A DNA stretch of 37,315 nt, taken from positions 1 through 37,315 of the forward strand of contig JAOAQZ010000013.1 in assembly GCA_025210795.1 (NCBI GenBank), given 5' to 3'. Numbering within the stretch: position 1 is the stretch's first letter; every line of letters begins with the position of its first letter. The DNA is from Cohaesibacter sp. (GTDB lineage: Bacteria > Pseudomonadota > Alphaproteobacteria > Rhizobiales > Cohaesibacteraceae). This document shows positions 8,624 through 17,065 of the stretch, piece by piece. The position numbers and the translations under genes are program-made. Below the pieces are notes generated by a model, which saw only the letters and a program-made list of their open reading frames with translations, was not told the DNA's origin and made no database searches.

Positions 8624-9012
8624 AGTCCTTAGTCCTCATAATATGCGATTACAAATTTGAGCAGGCCGACGAGACAGCCATCAGGAAGGAAAACCACTCA
8701 TCCCAGGGAGCTCTGCCCAAATCCACCACCAAATAATCTGCGCGATTCCTTCGGTGAAGCAAATCAATTGTTAGCGAAAAACGAATATAAAAAGGAGAAG
8801 AAGAAGAGAGGCGTTGGGACTAGATCACAGAATTATTGTATCAAATTCTACAAATTGGCCGAAACTGGATACAGTTTGATACATTCCTATCCTGTCACGC
8901 TTTCGCACGGAGAGGGGACTTTAGCCCGTTTTCAACAGAGGAATAAAAATCTCTGCCAAAGAGGCTTGCATTTTCAGACAAATAACGGCAAATACCACTC
9001 ACCGCTGACGCC
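8624..9012. other. Intergenic region between cytochrome c' and tRNA-Ser
   Basis: About 390 bases with no supported protein gene; the longest open frame on the plus strand runs into the tRNA. It should hold the cytochrome c' promoter (minus) and the tRNA promoter (plus). The only clear structure is the spaced inverted repeat at 8838-8882. Confidence 0.6.
8838..8882. repeat. Spaced inverted repeat GTATCAAA / TTTGATAC
   Basis: Perfect 8-base arms at 8838-8845 and 8875-8882, separated by 29 bases. The arms resemble FNR/CRP half sites (TTGAT), but the spacing is far from the 4-base spacer of an FNR box. Possible paired regulator half-sites; unproven. Confidence 0.35.
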
Positions 9013-9102
<90 letters not shown>

Positions 9103-9576
9103 TTTTTACATCATTCTTTACACACATATTGATGCCTTGCAGCGGTTCGCTCATAGATACTTTTCTAGATACCTCGCGCTTCCCTAAAGATCTTGGAAAG
9201 CTTGAGGGCAGGCCTGATATTAAGGTCAGCTTGCAAACACATTCCAAAGCATAGACTGGTTGAAAAGGCCAGGATCATGACTGAGTAATTGAACACGCGC
9301 TAGCACGCGTTGCGCAATGGCTATGATGAAGATGCCGTAAAGTGCCGACACACTATCCCTACTTTGGTCTCCTGACTTAGCAAATACTATCCAGTTTAAG
9401 CCATTATCTTACGTATGGTAATGTGCTTACCTCCACACGCACCCTTGACTGCTCTTATTCGTTGGGCAACAAACTAGGAAACGTACCTCAAAACAATCCT
9501 CTATCCAACAAAGACGTAAAACCACTTCCCTCTTGCTATTGGACAGCCCGAAAAAGAGATAGGATAGATTAGCCCG
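9103..9576. other. Gene-poor stretch between tRNA-Ser and the YeiH-family gene
   Basis: About 470 bases without a supported gene on either strand. There is a T-run right after the tRNA and a small palindrome ACGCG-N6-CGCGT at 9295-9310. I see no copy of the tRNA 3' end, so there is no sign of an integrated element here. Confidence 0.5.
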
Positions 9577-10596
9577 ATGCTCCATGCGACAGATCTGACA
9601 ATCAGCCGGCTGGCCAAACAACTATTTCCCGGAATTCTGGCAGCCGTAACGGTAGCTCTTGCCGCCAAATTCCTGTCCGAGCATTATGGTGCACCGGTAA
9701 TGTTGCTGGCTCTCCTCATCGGCATGGCCTTTGCTTTTCTTGCGGAAGAGGGCACCAATACATTACCGGGCATCGAATTTGCGGCCAAATCCCTCTTACG
9801 AATTGGCGTTGCCCTGTTAGGACTTGGCATCACAATTCAGCAGATTACAGCAACCGGACATGAAGTATTGCTAATCACCCTTGGCAGTGTCCTCATCACT
9901 CTTTTACTCGGCTTAGTCTTGAGCCGCCTGTTTGGGCGCACCACTTGGTTTGGCCTGCTAACCGGAGGAGCCGTTGCCATTTGCGGAGCCTCTGCAGCAC
10001 TTGCAATCTCATCAGTGCTACCAAAAAACAAAACATTGGAGCGCGATACTGTCTTTACTGTCATTGCGGTGACAACTCTTAGCACTCTTGCAATGATCTT
10101 ATACCCGCTTTTGACCAATTGGCTGGGCCTGTCAGACTTGGCAACCGGTGTCTTTTTCGGCGCAACCATTCACGATGTCGCACAAGTCGTGGGAGCGGGT
10201 TATTCAGTATCGGACAATGCGGGGGAGGTGGCAACTTTTGTCAAGCTCATGAGAGTGGCTCTACTCGTGCCGATTGTTCTAGTTTTATCACTTTTCTTTG
10301 CAAAAGCCGATAAGGAGAGAGCACAGAAAAAGCAAAAGATACCAATTCCCTTTTTTGTCTTGGGATTTGCTGCCCTTGTTATAGTTGGCTCTTATGGCTT
10401 AATCCCTGATGTCATCAAAAATTTCCTCCTGGATTTTTCCCGCTGGTGCCTTGTGGTCGCGATTGCGGCTCTGGGGATGAAAACATCGCTTAAAAAACTT
10501 GGCGATGTGGGGGGCAATGCAATCGCGCTGGTTTGTCTGCTCACACTTTTGCTTGCATGCTTTGCCCTTGGTGCCATTTTTCTTGCAGAGCTGTAA
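9577..10596 (+). CDS. YeiH/UPF0324-family putative sulfate or anion permease
   Basis: 339 residues with around ten hydrophobic segments. The family signature is clear: FPGILAAVTVALAAKF near the N-terminus, LLRIGVALLGLGIT (about 74-87), GGAVAICGASAALAIS (about 130-145), FFGATIHDVAQVVGAGY (about 190-206) and a C-terminal ALGMKTSL. Members are inner-membrane permeases; sulfate, thiosulfate or taurine-derived sulfite export has been proposed for some, but the substrate of most is unknown. No LysR regulator lies beside it, unlike many yeiH loci. Confidence 0.88.
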   Translation: MLHATDLTISRLAKQLFPGILAAVTVALAAKFLSEHYGAPVMLLALLIGMAFAFLAEEGTNTLPGIEFAAKSLLRIGVALLGLGITIQQITATGHEVLLITLGSVLITLLLGLVLSRLFGRTTWFGLLTGGAVAICGASAALAISSVLPKNKTLERDTVFTVIAVTTLSTLAMILYPLLTNWLGLSDLATGVFFGATIHDVAQVVGAGYSVSDNAGEVATFVKLMRVALLVPIVLVLSLFFAKADKERAQKKQKIPIPFFVLGFAALVIVGSYGLIPDVIKNFLLDFSRWCLVVAIAALGMKTSLKKLGDVGGNAIALVCLLTLLLACFALGAIFLAEL

Positions 10597-10665
10597 TCCA
10601 AAACGCATCTTTGCAGCTCCCCATTCAAGTGTGGCCAGTCATCATACCCACAAGCATTTTACGTT

Positions 10666-10693
10666 TTGGCTATACGTCATCAACGCATATAGA
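10666..10693 (+). promoter_or_regulatory. Candidate sigma-70 promoter for the TetR gene
   Basis: TTGGCT (10666-10671) and TATAGA (10688-10693) are separated by 16 bases. The -10 element overlaps the palindromic operator, which fits autorepression. Confidence 0.45.
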
Positions 10694-10705
10694 CGACTGG
10701 TCTAT
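10689..10705 (+). promoter_or_regulatory. TetR-family operator, copy 1 (upstream of the regulator)
   Basis: ATAGACgactgGTCTAT is a perfect 6+6 inverted repeat with a 5-base spacer, ending 20 bases before the regulator start codon. A near-identical copy precedes the oxidoreductase gene. It resembles the TAGAC-N5-GTCTA pattern associated with NemR-like regulators. Confidence 0.75.
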
Positions 10706-10725
10706 TTCATGTTAAATGATCAAAC

Positions 10726-11325
10726 ATGATGAAAGCAGCGCATTCAAAATCTGATGAAACACGGAACCATATTCTGACCATTGGTCGGGATTTGATGTCC
10801 ACACGCGGATTTACTGGCCTTGGCCTTGGCGAGCTTTTAAAAACAGCCAAAGTTCCCAAAGGCTCTTTCTATCACTATTTTGAATCCAAGGAAGATTTTG
10901 GCTGTAAGTTGCTGGAATTCTATCTCGAGGCCTATATGGAGCGGCTTAATGAATTAGAGGCCACACACTTTAACGGGCGTGAACGGCTTTTGCATTATTG
11001 GCAGCGCTGGATCGACACCCAATCGGATAGCGGCTGCGAACAAAGATGCCTTATCGTTAAGCTCTCAGCCGAAATTGCTGATATCTCCCAGCCTATGGGC
11101 TGTATACTGGCGCAAGGAACACAAAAGGTGATTGATCGTCTGGCGCACTGGATCAAAGACGGCCAAGAGGACGGCTCTTTAAGCGCAAATCTTGATGCAG
11201 AAAGCCTTGCCCCCATGCTGTATCACATGTGGCTAGGAGCAAGCCTGCGTGCAAAATTAGAGCGCAGCACCAAACCTTTCCTATCCGCCAAAGAAGCCAG
11301 CAACGCGCTCTTGCAACCGGCCTAA
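10726..11325 (+). CDS. TetR/AcrR-family transcriptional regulator (NemR/AcuR-like)
   Basis: 199 residues. The N-terminal helix-turn-helix spans about 11-60, with the recognition region VPKGSFYHYFESKEDF. The C-terminal ligand domain has LLHYWQRWIDTQSDSGCEQRCLIVKLSAEI; cysteines at about 104 and 108 are notable because NemR-like proteins sense electrophiles through cysteines. It is most likely a repressor of itself and of the adjacent NADPH-dependent oxidoreductase, because the same palindrome lies in front of both. The start could instead be the next ATG codon (10729). Confidence 0.9.
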   Translation: MMKAAHSKSDETRNHILTIGRDLMSTRGFTGLGLGELLKTAKVPKGSFYHYFESKEDFGCKLLEFYLEAYMERLNELEATHFNGRERLLHYWQRWIDTQSDSGCEQRCLIVKLSAEIADISQPMGCILAQGTQKVIDRLAHWIKDGQEDGSLSANLDAESLAPMLYHMWLGASLRAKLERSTKPFLSAKEASNALLQPA

Positions 11326-11361
11326 CAAATAATCTTGCCCAAAATGACAGAAAAGAAGGCG

Positions 11362-11380
11362 AGGGGATCATACCCCTTTT
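11362..11380 (+). terminator. Weak terminator-like hairpin after the TetR gene
   Basis: AGGGG and CCCCT form a 5-bp stem with a 6-base loop, followed by TTTT. It may partly separate the regulator from the oxidoreductase gene, which has its own operator downstream. Confidence 0.4.
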
Positions 11381-11401
11381 AAACCCGACAACCCCAATAA
11401 A

Positions 11402-11416
11402 TAGACGACCGGTCTA
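11402..11416 (+). promoter_or_regulatory. TetR-family operator, copy 2 (upstream of the oxidoreductase)
   Basis: TAGACgaccgGTCTA is a perfect 5+5 inverted repeat. It differs from copy 1 at one base of the spacer (GACTG versus GACCG) and at one flanking base. It ends 40 bases before the start codon, a normal repressor position. Confidence 0.75.
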
Positions 11417-11456
11417 ATTAAATTCTCATCCTACTCTCAAGAAAGACCCCGTAACG

Positions 11457-12518
11457 ATGACAACTAACGCTCAGCAGTCAGCACAGAATAACCAAATCAA
11501 TCGCAAGATCACTCTCGCCCAGCGTCCTGTCGGAGTACCCGACGATACATGCCTGACCATGGAGAGCGAAGAGATCCCTGTCCCCGGCAAGGGCGAAATG
11601 CTCCTTCGTACGGTTTATCTCTCTCTGGATCCTTACATGCGCGGCCGCATGAGTGATGCCAAATCCTATGCCGAGCCAGTGGCCATAGGCGGCACCATGG
11701 TTGGAGGAACAGTGGCCAGAGTTGTCACGTCTAATCTGGAAGGTTTTGCAACGGGTGACTGGGTGCTGTCGATGAATGGCTGGCAGGATTATGCCATTTC
11801 AAACGGTGAGATGGTCCAGAATATGGGCCCATCACCAGAAGCGCCTTCTTGGGCGCTTGGCGTTCTTGGCATGCCGGGCCTTACTGCCTATGCAGGTCTT
11901 TTGAAAATTGGTGAACCCAAGGCTGGCGAAACCGTTGTCGTCGCAGCAGCCACAGGTGCTGTCGGCCAGCAAGTCGGGCAAATCGCAAAGATCAAAGGCT
12001 GTCACGTGGTCGGCATTGCGGGCGGCGCAGAGAAATGCGCCTATGCTGTCGAGGAGTTAGGCTTTGATGCCTGTATTGACCGCAACGCCCCCGATTTTGC
12101 AGCTCAACTCAAGGCCGCCTGTACCAAGGGCATTGATGTCTATTTCGAAAATGTCGGCGGTGATGTTTTCAAGGCAGTTCTGCCGCTGCTCAACCCCAAT
12201 GCCCGCATTCCGCTCTGCGGTCTGATTTCGCTCTATAACGCAACAGAAATTCCGGCTGATGAGGGCTTTGCAGCCCTCTTGCTCAGAACCATTCTTGTGC
12301 AGAAAATCAAGCTGCAAGGCTTTATCGTGTTTGACGATTTCGCCCATGTCTATCCAGAATTTGCAGCCGAAATGATGGGCTGGATCAAGCAGGGAAAAAT
12401 CAAATATCGCGAACATCTGGTGGACGGCCTTGAAAATGCACAAACCGCCTTTAATGACCTTCTGGAAGGTCGCAATTTTGGCAAAATGGTCATCAAAGTT
12501 GGCGAGCATGAGGTCTGA
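11457..12518 (+). CDS. NADP-dependent oxidoreductase, CurA/PTGR (MDR) family
   Basis: 353 residues. Zinc-free medium-chain reductase that reduces the C=C bond of alpha,beta-unsaturated carbonyls with NADPH. The N-terminus has the family's LSLDPYMRGRMS (about 56-67) and the nucleotide fold shows AAATGAVGQQVGQIAK (about 163-178). The C-terminal DFAHVYPEF and GLENAQTAFNDLLEGRNFGKMVIKV blocks are typical of CurA (curcumin reductase) relatives. Location behind a NemR-like regulator and its operator suggests induction by reactive electrophiles; this is inference. Real substrate unknown. Confidence 0.9.
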   Translation: MTTNAQQSAQNNQINRKITLAQRPVGVPDDTCLTMESEEIPVPGKGEMLLRTVYLSLDPYMRGRMSDAKSYAEPVAIGGTMVGGTVARVVTSNLEGFATGDWVLSMNGWQDYAISNGEMVQNMGPSPEAPSWALGVLGMPGLTAYAGLLKIGEPKAGETVVVAAATGAVGQQVGQIAKIKGCHVVGIAGGAEKCAYAVEELGFDACIDRNAPDFAAQLKAACTKGIDVYFENVGGDVFKAVLPLLNPNARIPLCGLISLYNATEIPADEGFAALLLRTILVQKIKLQGFIVFDDFAHVYPEFAAEMMGWIKQGKIKYREHLVDGLENAQTAFNDLLEGRNFGKMVIKVGEHEV

Positions 12519-12817
12519 TCAGCACTAGGCTGATCCTCTGAAGGCGACCACATTCATCAAAAGCGCGGGCGGTTACCTACTGCCCGCAGCAATGCCTTCT
12601 TTCGGGCATTACCCCCAAGTTCTCTTTTCACAATTTTGTACTAGTACGGCCCCAACACCCATAGGCTTAAGCGGCTCACCCTGACAAGTCGCAGAAATCT
12701 GCTAGGGTAAGGACACTGAGTCTCCTGCTGTCTAAAACCACTCGTATGAGCGGGGAAGGCGGCAATTTATTGCCTTTTGTAAATTTCACTTAGCAAGAAA
12801 GTGTCGGGGAAAATTCT
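12519..12817. other. Hairpin-rich leader/intergenic region before the caspase-like gene
   Basis: Several structures but no gene: GCGGGC/GCCCGC (12565-12587) and AATGCC/GGCATT (12591-12610) in tandem just after the oxidoreductase; a perfect palindrome GTACTAGTAC (12638-12647); a nested hairpin ACCCT..GCAG/CTGC..AGGGT (12678-12708); and a terminator-like hairpin at 12761-12778. A small RNA or a regulated leader is possible; I cannot prove either. Confidence 0.45.
12761..12778 (+). terminator. Terminator-like hairpin in the leader of the caspase-like gene
   Basis: GGCA and TGCC close an ATTTAT loop and are followed by TTTT; AAGGC just upstream can pair alternatively with GCCTT. It lies 40 bases before the start codon and 240 bases beyond the previous gene. 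Confidence 0.4.
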
Positions 12818-15800
12818 ATGCTGTGCGCCCATAGTAACCAGAAGCCTTTTTCATCCTCCTTTTCGGTTCTCTTCCTTGCCTTGCTATGGTCGTGTCTTTT
12901 CTCCAGCCCCGGCTTGGCACAAGCTCAAACCGACTGGGCCATTGAGCCCCGTTTTGAAAAGGCAGGTTCTGCCTTTGAAGGAGTTGTGCCCGTGATGCAA
13001 GGGGGGAAATGGGGACTTATTTCCTTCTCTGGCGACTGGATTGTTCAGCCCCGTTTTGATGAAGTCGGTGCACTCTCTTTTGCTAAAAACGATAAAACCT
13101 CTGGCCGCCTTGCGGTTATGCGCAACGGGAAATGGGGAACGATTGACGCCAAAGGCAATCAGCGCATCCCAATAAAATATGATGAAATTGCCAGATATTC
13201 CGGCGCTGTCGCTCCAGCCAAACTGAATGGGCGTTGGTATTTTCTCGACGATAACGGCAACAAATTTGGCGGCAAACATATTGCCTTTACCACCATTGTT
13301 GGGGCCGAAGATGGCTGTATCACCGGCTATGTCAAAAAGGTGCCCCATTTCGAAAGGATCGCTAAGAAAGGCAGCGGCAAGAAAAACCGCCTCCTTAAAG
13401 CCTCCAGCGCCAGTAAAATTTTTGCTCCGGCAGAAGGCATGGCGCTTTTCATTCAAAATGACAAACGAGGCTGGATCGGGTGCGCCAAAGGCGACCTTGC
13501 CATCAAGGCGCGCTGGCAGGCTGCCAAGAGATTTTCTGAAGGCCTTGCTGCGGTCAAATCAGGCGGCAAATGGGGGTTTATCAATCAAAATGGCAATTAC
13601 GCGATTACGCCCCGCTATTCTGCCGCCCGGAACTTTTCCAAAGGACTTGCTCCAGTACGTTTCAAGAACGGTCTTTGGGGCTATATTGACACCAAAGGCA
13701 ATCAGGTAATTGGAGCAAAATTTGATCGCGCCTACGGCTTTGCTGACCAAATGGCCGGCGTCCGCATGGGTGATAAACGTGGTTTTATTGATTTTGACGG
13801 CAATTATCTGCTCCCACCACAATTTGAAGATTTCTGGCGCCCATCTGACGGCTTGGCACCGGTCAAGAAAAATGGCTTATGGGGCCTAGCAAGAGCATCT
13901 GGTTCTGCCCGCCAAGACAAAGCCAAAGAGCTTCAAATACCGCTTGCCCAGATGATCAAAAAGGCCGAAAGCAAAAAGACCGAAGTTAAAGTCATCCCCA
14001 CCCAGACCCAATACTACCACGCGCAAGATATCGTCTCGCAAACAAGCGTGACCTTCTCACCCGATAAGCGCTTCATGGTCACAACGCTTAATGAGGAATA
14101 TTCGGGCAGCGTGCTGATCTGGAATTTTGAAAGCAAAACCCAGATCCGTAAGTTTGAAAACAAAGCCGCCACAAAGGCAATATTGCTAAACGACTCCAAG
14201 ATAGTTGCAGTGGGCGAACGAGGAGGGGCCCTAACTTTCTGGTCTGTCGAAACCGGGCAAAAACTAGCCAGCTTGCAGGCGTTCAAAACAGCAATTCACG
14301 ACCTTATCCTGTCTCCGTCAGGCACGCTGATGGCCGCAACAGATGGCGCAAAAACCTATATCTGGTCACTCGAAACCGGCGACATGCTCCAAAGCATGCG
14401 CGGCGGATACGAAAAACTGCGCTTCTCCAAAGACGAGACCGAACTGGCAGGAGGCTCTGCCAAAAATGGCCTGATTGTTTGGGACGTGACAAGCGGCAAG
14501 ACAGTCAGTCAAGCCCGTTTCAAATCAAGCAGCCAATCCAGCAGCATCAATAGCTATCCGTCCTTTTTGTCCTCTTTGGCAATTAGTTCAGATTTCAGTT
14601 TTGCAACAGTCAGCACAAAGTCAGTCAAAAAGAAAGACGGCTTCTATAAAACCGTCTTTCAGGTAGACGCCATCACCCGCAATGGACAGGAAAGCCACTT
14701 CCCCGTAGCACTCACAGAAGTCCTCACGATCGCTTTCTCAGACACAACCGGATATCTCGCTGTCGGAGGCATGGCCCGGGAATCGGAAAAGCTTACCACC
14801 CCGTCGGTCGCTCTTTGGGACATTCAGCAGAAAAAACGCATTAGAACCATTGCCAAATATTCAAAAGAAGAGATCGACAAACTAAAACGCGAGCAGAAGA
14901 ACGATCTAAACTCGGCTATCCTTGCCAGCACCTATGACCGGATCACCAACATTCCAGGCACAGACAAACTGATCATCGTTGGTAGCCAGGGTATGGATGT
15001 TGAGGCATGGGACATGGCAACAGCCAGCAAGGACGCAACCTTCGGCGTGTTGCCAATGGTCGGCTATGCCTCTGCAGGGGCTTTTGATGGCATGACCTAT
15101 TCCATGATTAACCCATCTGGCTCTATAGCAACCTTCGATCTGTCCTCAGCAAAAGTTGAAAGCATATTCCGCACCGGCATCATCAATGGCGGCGAGGTGA
15201 GCTTTGACGCCTCTCCAGATGGCGATAGCGTGTATATGTTTGCCTTTTTCGAAGAAGCATTTCGCGCCTACGACCCCATCACTGGCCAGCGAAAAAAACA
15301 GGCTGAGAAGACTCACTACAGGGACAAAATCGAGAATTTTCAAAGGATTGAAGCCAATCGCATAAACGCGAAAATGAGGGCACAGCTCAAACAGATGGGC
15401 TTTGACCATGGCGGAGCAACCGTTTTTGCAAGGGGGCGCCTTGTTGGCTTTAATGGAGGAGGCGGCACTGAACAATTCTGGGATTTGCAAACCGGAACCA
15501 AAATCGCCACCGCCGTTATTTCAGACAAGGGCGAGTGGGTCATCGTCACAAAAGATGGCTTCTTTAACGCATCCGATAATGGGGCCGAGTTGCTCAGTGT
15601 CTCTCGCGGCCTTGACTCTTTTGCCATTGGGCAGGTTTACGACAAACTCTATCGTCCGGACTTGGTTGCCGCAGCCTTTGCGGGTGACCCTGAGGGGAAG
15701 GTGGCGTCTGCTGCCTCGGTTCTTAATCTTGGCAAACTGATTGACGGCGGCATGCCGCCAAAAGTGACCATTGCCAAACCCTATGACGCTTTCGAAGTTG

Positions 15801-17065
15801 AAAAAGACGAGGTCAAACTGACCCTCCAAATTGAAGAGCAGGATGGCGGTTATGGGCGCATTGAATACCGCGTGAACGGGCACATTCAAGGTGGCACCCG
15901 CGGTCTTGGAGCAGCGTTCCAGGAGGAAAGCAACAAGCTGCACGAGGTCGTAAAATCCCTGCAACTCTTGCCCGGCAAAAACGAAATCGAAGTGGTTGTC
16001 TATAACAAAGACAATACCATTGCCTCCAACCCCGCTTCAATCACCATCATCTCCGCGGGCAAGGCCTCTCGTCCAGCAGAGCTCTTTGTCGTCTCAGTCG
16101 GCATCAATGATTATTTTGATAGTGATCTTCGGCTAAATCACGCAGTCTCAGACGCCAATGCCATTGCAGAAGCCGCCAGTCGATCAGGAAAGCGCGCTTA
16201 TAGCAAGGTCCATAGCCGTATAATGGTCGACGATCAGGTAACCAGCAAAGGACTGGAAAGCCTGTTCTCAGAGCTTGCAGGCAGTGTAAAACCCCATGAC
16301 ACCTTTCTGTTCTTCATTGCAGGGCACGGCAAAACGCAGGACGGCCGCTATTACTTCCTGCCGCAAAATTTCCGTTTCCGTAATTCAGACTCAATTGCCA
16401 AGGAAGGTATCGGGCAGGAGACATGGCAGGACTGGTTCTCCCGCATCCCGGCCCAGCGCTCACTTTTGCTCTATGATACTTGCGAAAGCGGAACGCTGAC
16501 CGCTGACGGTGCTGTCCAGCGTGGCGGACTTGAGCGAAAAGGCGCAATTGACCGCTTCGCCCATGCCACTGGCCGCGCCATCTTAACGGCCTCAACCGGA
16601 ACAGCACCAGCACTTGAAGGCTATAAGGGGCATGGTCTCTTCACCTATGCTCTTCTAGAAGCCTTTGCAAAAGCGGACGAAAATGCAGATAAAGCGCTCT
16701 TGAGTACCGAGCTGGCCACCTATGTCGATCTGCGCCTTCCTGAGCTCTCCAAGGAAGCCTTTGGCTATAACCAGATCCCGCAAATGAAACTTGCAGGCAA
16801 CGCCTTCCCAATCGGCACGCCGGTCGCCTTCAAACCAAGCGACAAGAACAGTTCACATGCGCAAATCTCGCTAAAACCAACCCATATGGTCATTGCGCCA
16901 GTAAAAATCCTTGGTAGCGACAACAAAGAAACCGGAAAAGCCCTGCAACCGGGCCTTCAGGTCACCTTGGTCACCAAAGGTGAAACACATTCCCTGATTG
17001 CAATCAAAGGCAAGCCCGTTGGCTCTGTCAAAAATGAAGCACTGCTTGCGATCCTGAACGAATAG
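12818..17065 (+). CDS. Exported caspase-like (orthocaspase, peptidase C14) protein with WG repeats and WD40-like propeller
   Basis: 1415 residues, four parts. A Sec signal peptide (about 1-37, ending LAQAQ) predicts export. Residues about 38-360 hold WG/KWG repeats (GGKWGLISFSGDWIVQPRFD, NGKWGTIDAKGN, GKWGFINQNGN, NGLWGYIDTKGN, KNGLWGLA). About 400-930 forms WD40-like blades (GSVLIWNFESK, ALTFWSVETG, KTYIWSLETG, GLIVWDVTSG, SVALWDIQQK, VEAWDMATA, EQFWDLQTG). An Ig-like segment (about 980-1078) leads to the caspase p20 fold (1087-1335) with His1170 in FFIAGHGK and Cys1222 in LLLYDTCESG. An SH3-like tail (about 1355-1415) follows. The catalytic pair is intact, so protease activity is likely; substrate unknown. 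It stands alone on its strand, with a weak ribosome site. Confidence 0.9.
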   Translation: MLCAHSNQKPFSSSFSVLFLALLWSCLFSSPGLAQAQTDWAIEPRFEKAGSAFEGVVPVMQGGKWGLISFSGDWIVQPRFDEVGALSFAKNDKTSGRLAVMRNGKWGTIDAKGNQRIPIKYDEIARYSGAVAPAKLNGRWYFLDDNGNKFGGKHIAFTTIVGAEDGCITGYVKKVPHFERIAKKGSGKKNRLLKASSASKIFAPAEGMALFIQNDKRGWIGCAKGDLAIKARWQAAKRFSEGLAAVKSGGKWGFINQNGNYAITPRYSAARNFSKGLAPVRFKNGLWGYIDTKGNQVIGAKFDRAYGFADQMAGVRMGDKRGFIDFDGNYLLPPQFEDFWRPSDGLAPVKKNGLWGLARASGSARQDKAKELQIPLAQMIKKAESKKTEVKVIPTQTQYYHAQDIVSQTSVTFSPDKRFMVTTLNEEYSGSVLIWNFESKTQIRKFENKAATKAILLNDSKIVAVGERGGALTFWSVETGQKLASLQAFKTAIHDLILSPSGTLMAATDGAKTYIWSLETGDMLQSMRGGYEKLRFSKDETELAGGSAKNGLIVWDVTSGKTVSQARFKSSSQSSSINSYPSFLSSLAISSDFSFATVSTKSVKKKDGFYKTVFQVDAITRNGQESHFPVALTEVLTIAFSDTTGYLAVGGMARESEKLTTPSVALWDIQQKKRIRTIAKYSKEEIDKLKREQKNDLNSAILASTYDRITNIPGTDKLIIVGSQGMDVEAWDMATASKDATFGVLPMVGYASAGAFDGMTYSMINPSGSIATFDLSSAKVESIFRTGIINGGEVSFDASPDGDSVYMFAFFEEAFRAYDPITGQRKKQAEKTHYRDKIENFQRIEANRINAKMRAQLKQMGFDHGGATVFARGRLVGFNGGGGTEQFWDLQTGTKIATAVISDKGEWVIVTKDGFFNASDNGAELLSVSRGLDSFAIGQVYDKLYRPDLVAAAFAGDPEGKVASAASVLNLGKLIDGGMPPKVTIAKPYDAFEVEKDEVKLTLQIEEQDGGYGRIEYRVNGHIQGGTRGLGAAFQEESNKLHEVVKSLQLLPGKNEIEVVVYNKDNTIASNPASITIISAGKASRPAELFVVSVGINDYFDSDLRLNHAVSDANAIAEAASRSGKRAYSKVHSRIMVDDQVTSKGLESLFSELAGSVKPHDTFLFFIAGHGKTQDGRYYFLPQNFRFRNSDSIAKEGIGQETWQDWFSRIPAQRSLLLYDTCESGTLTADGAVQRGGLERKGAIDRFAHATGRAILTASTGTAPALEGYKGHGLFTYALLEAFAKADENADKALLSTELATYVDLRLPELSKEAFGYNQIPQMKLAGNAFPIGTPVAFKPSDKNSSHAQISLKPTHMVIAPVKILGSDNKETGKALQPGLQVTLVTKGETHSLIAIKGKPVGSVKNEALLAILNE

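Noticed and set aside
12818..17065. Reading the WG-WD40-caspase gene as two genes joined by an assembly error
   Set aside because: One uninterrupted frame crosses all the domain boundaries, with no internal ribosome site plus start at the joins and no change in base use that I can see.
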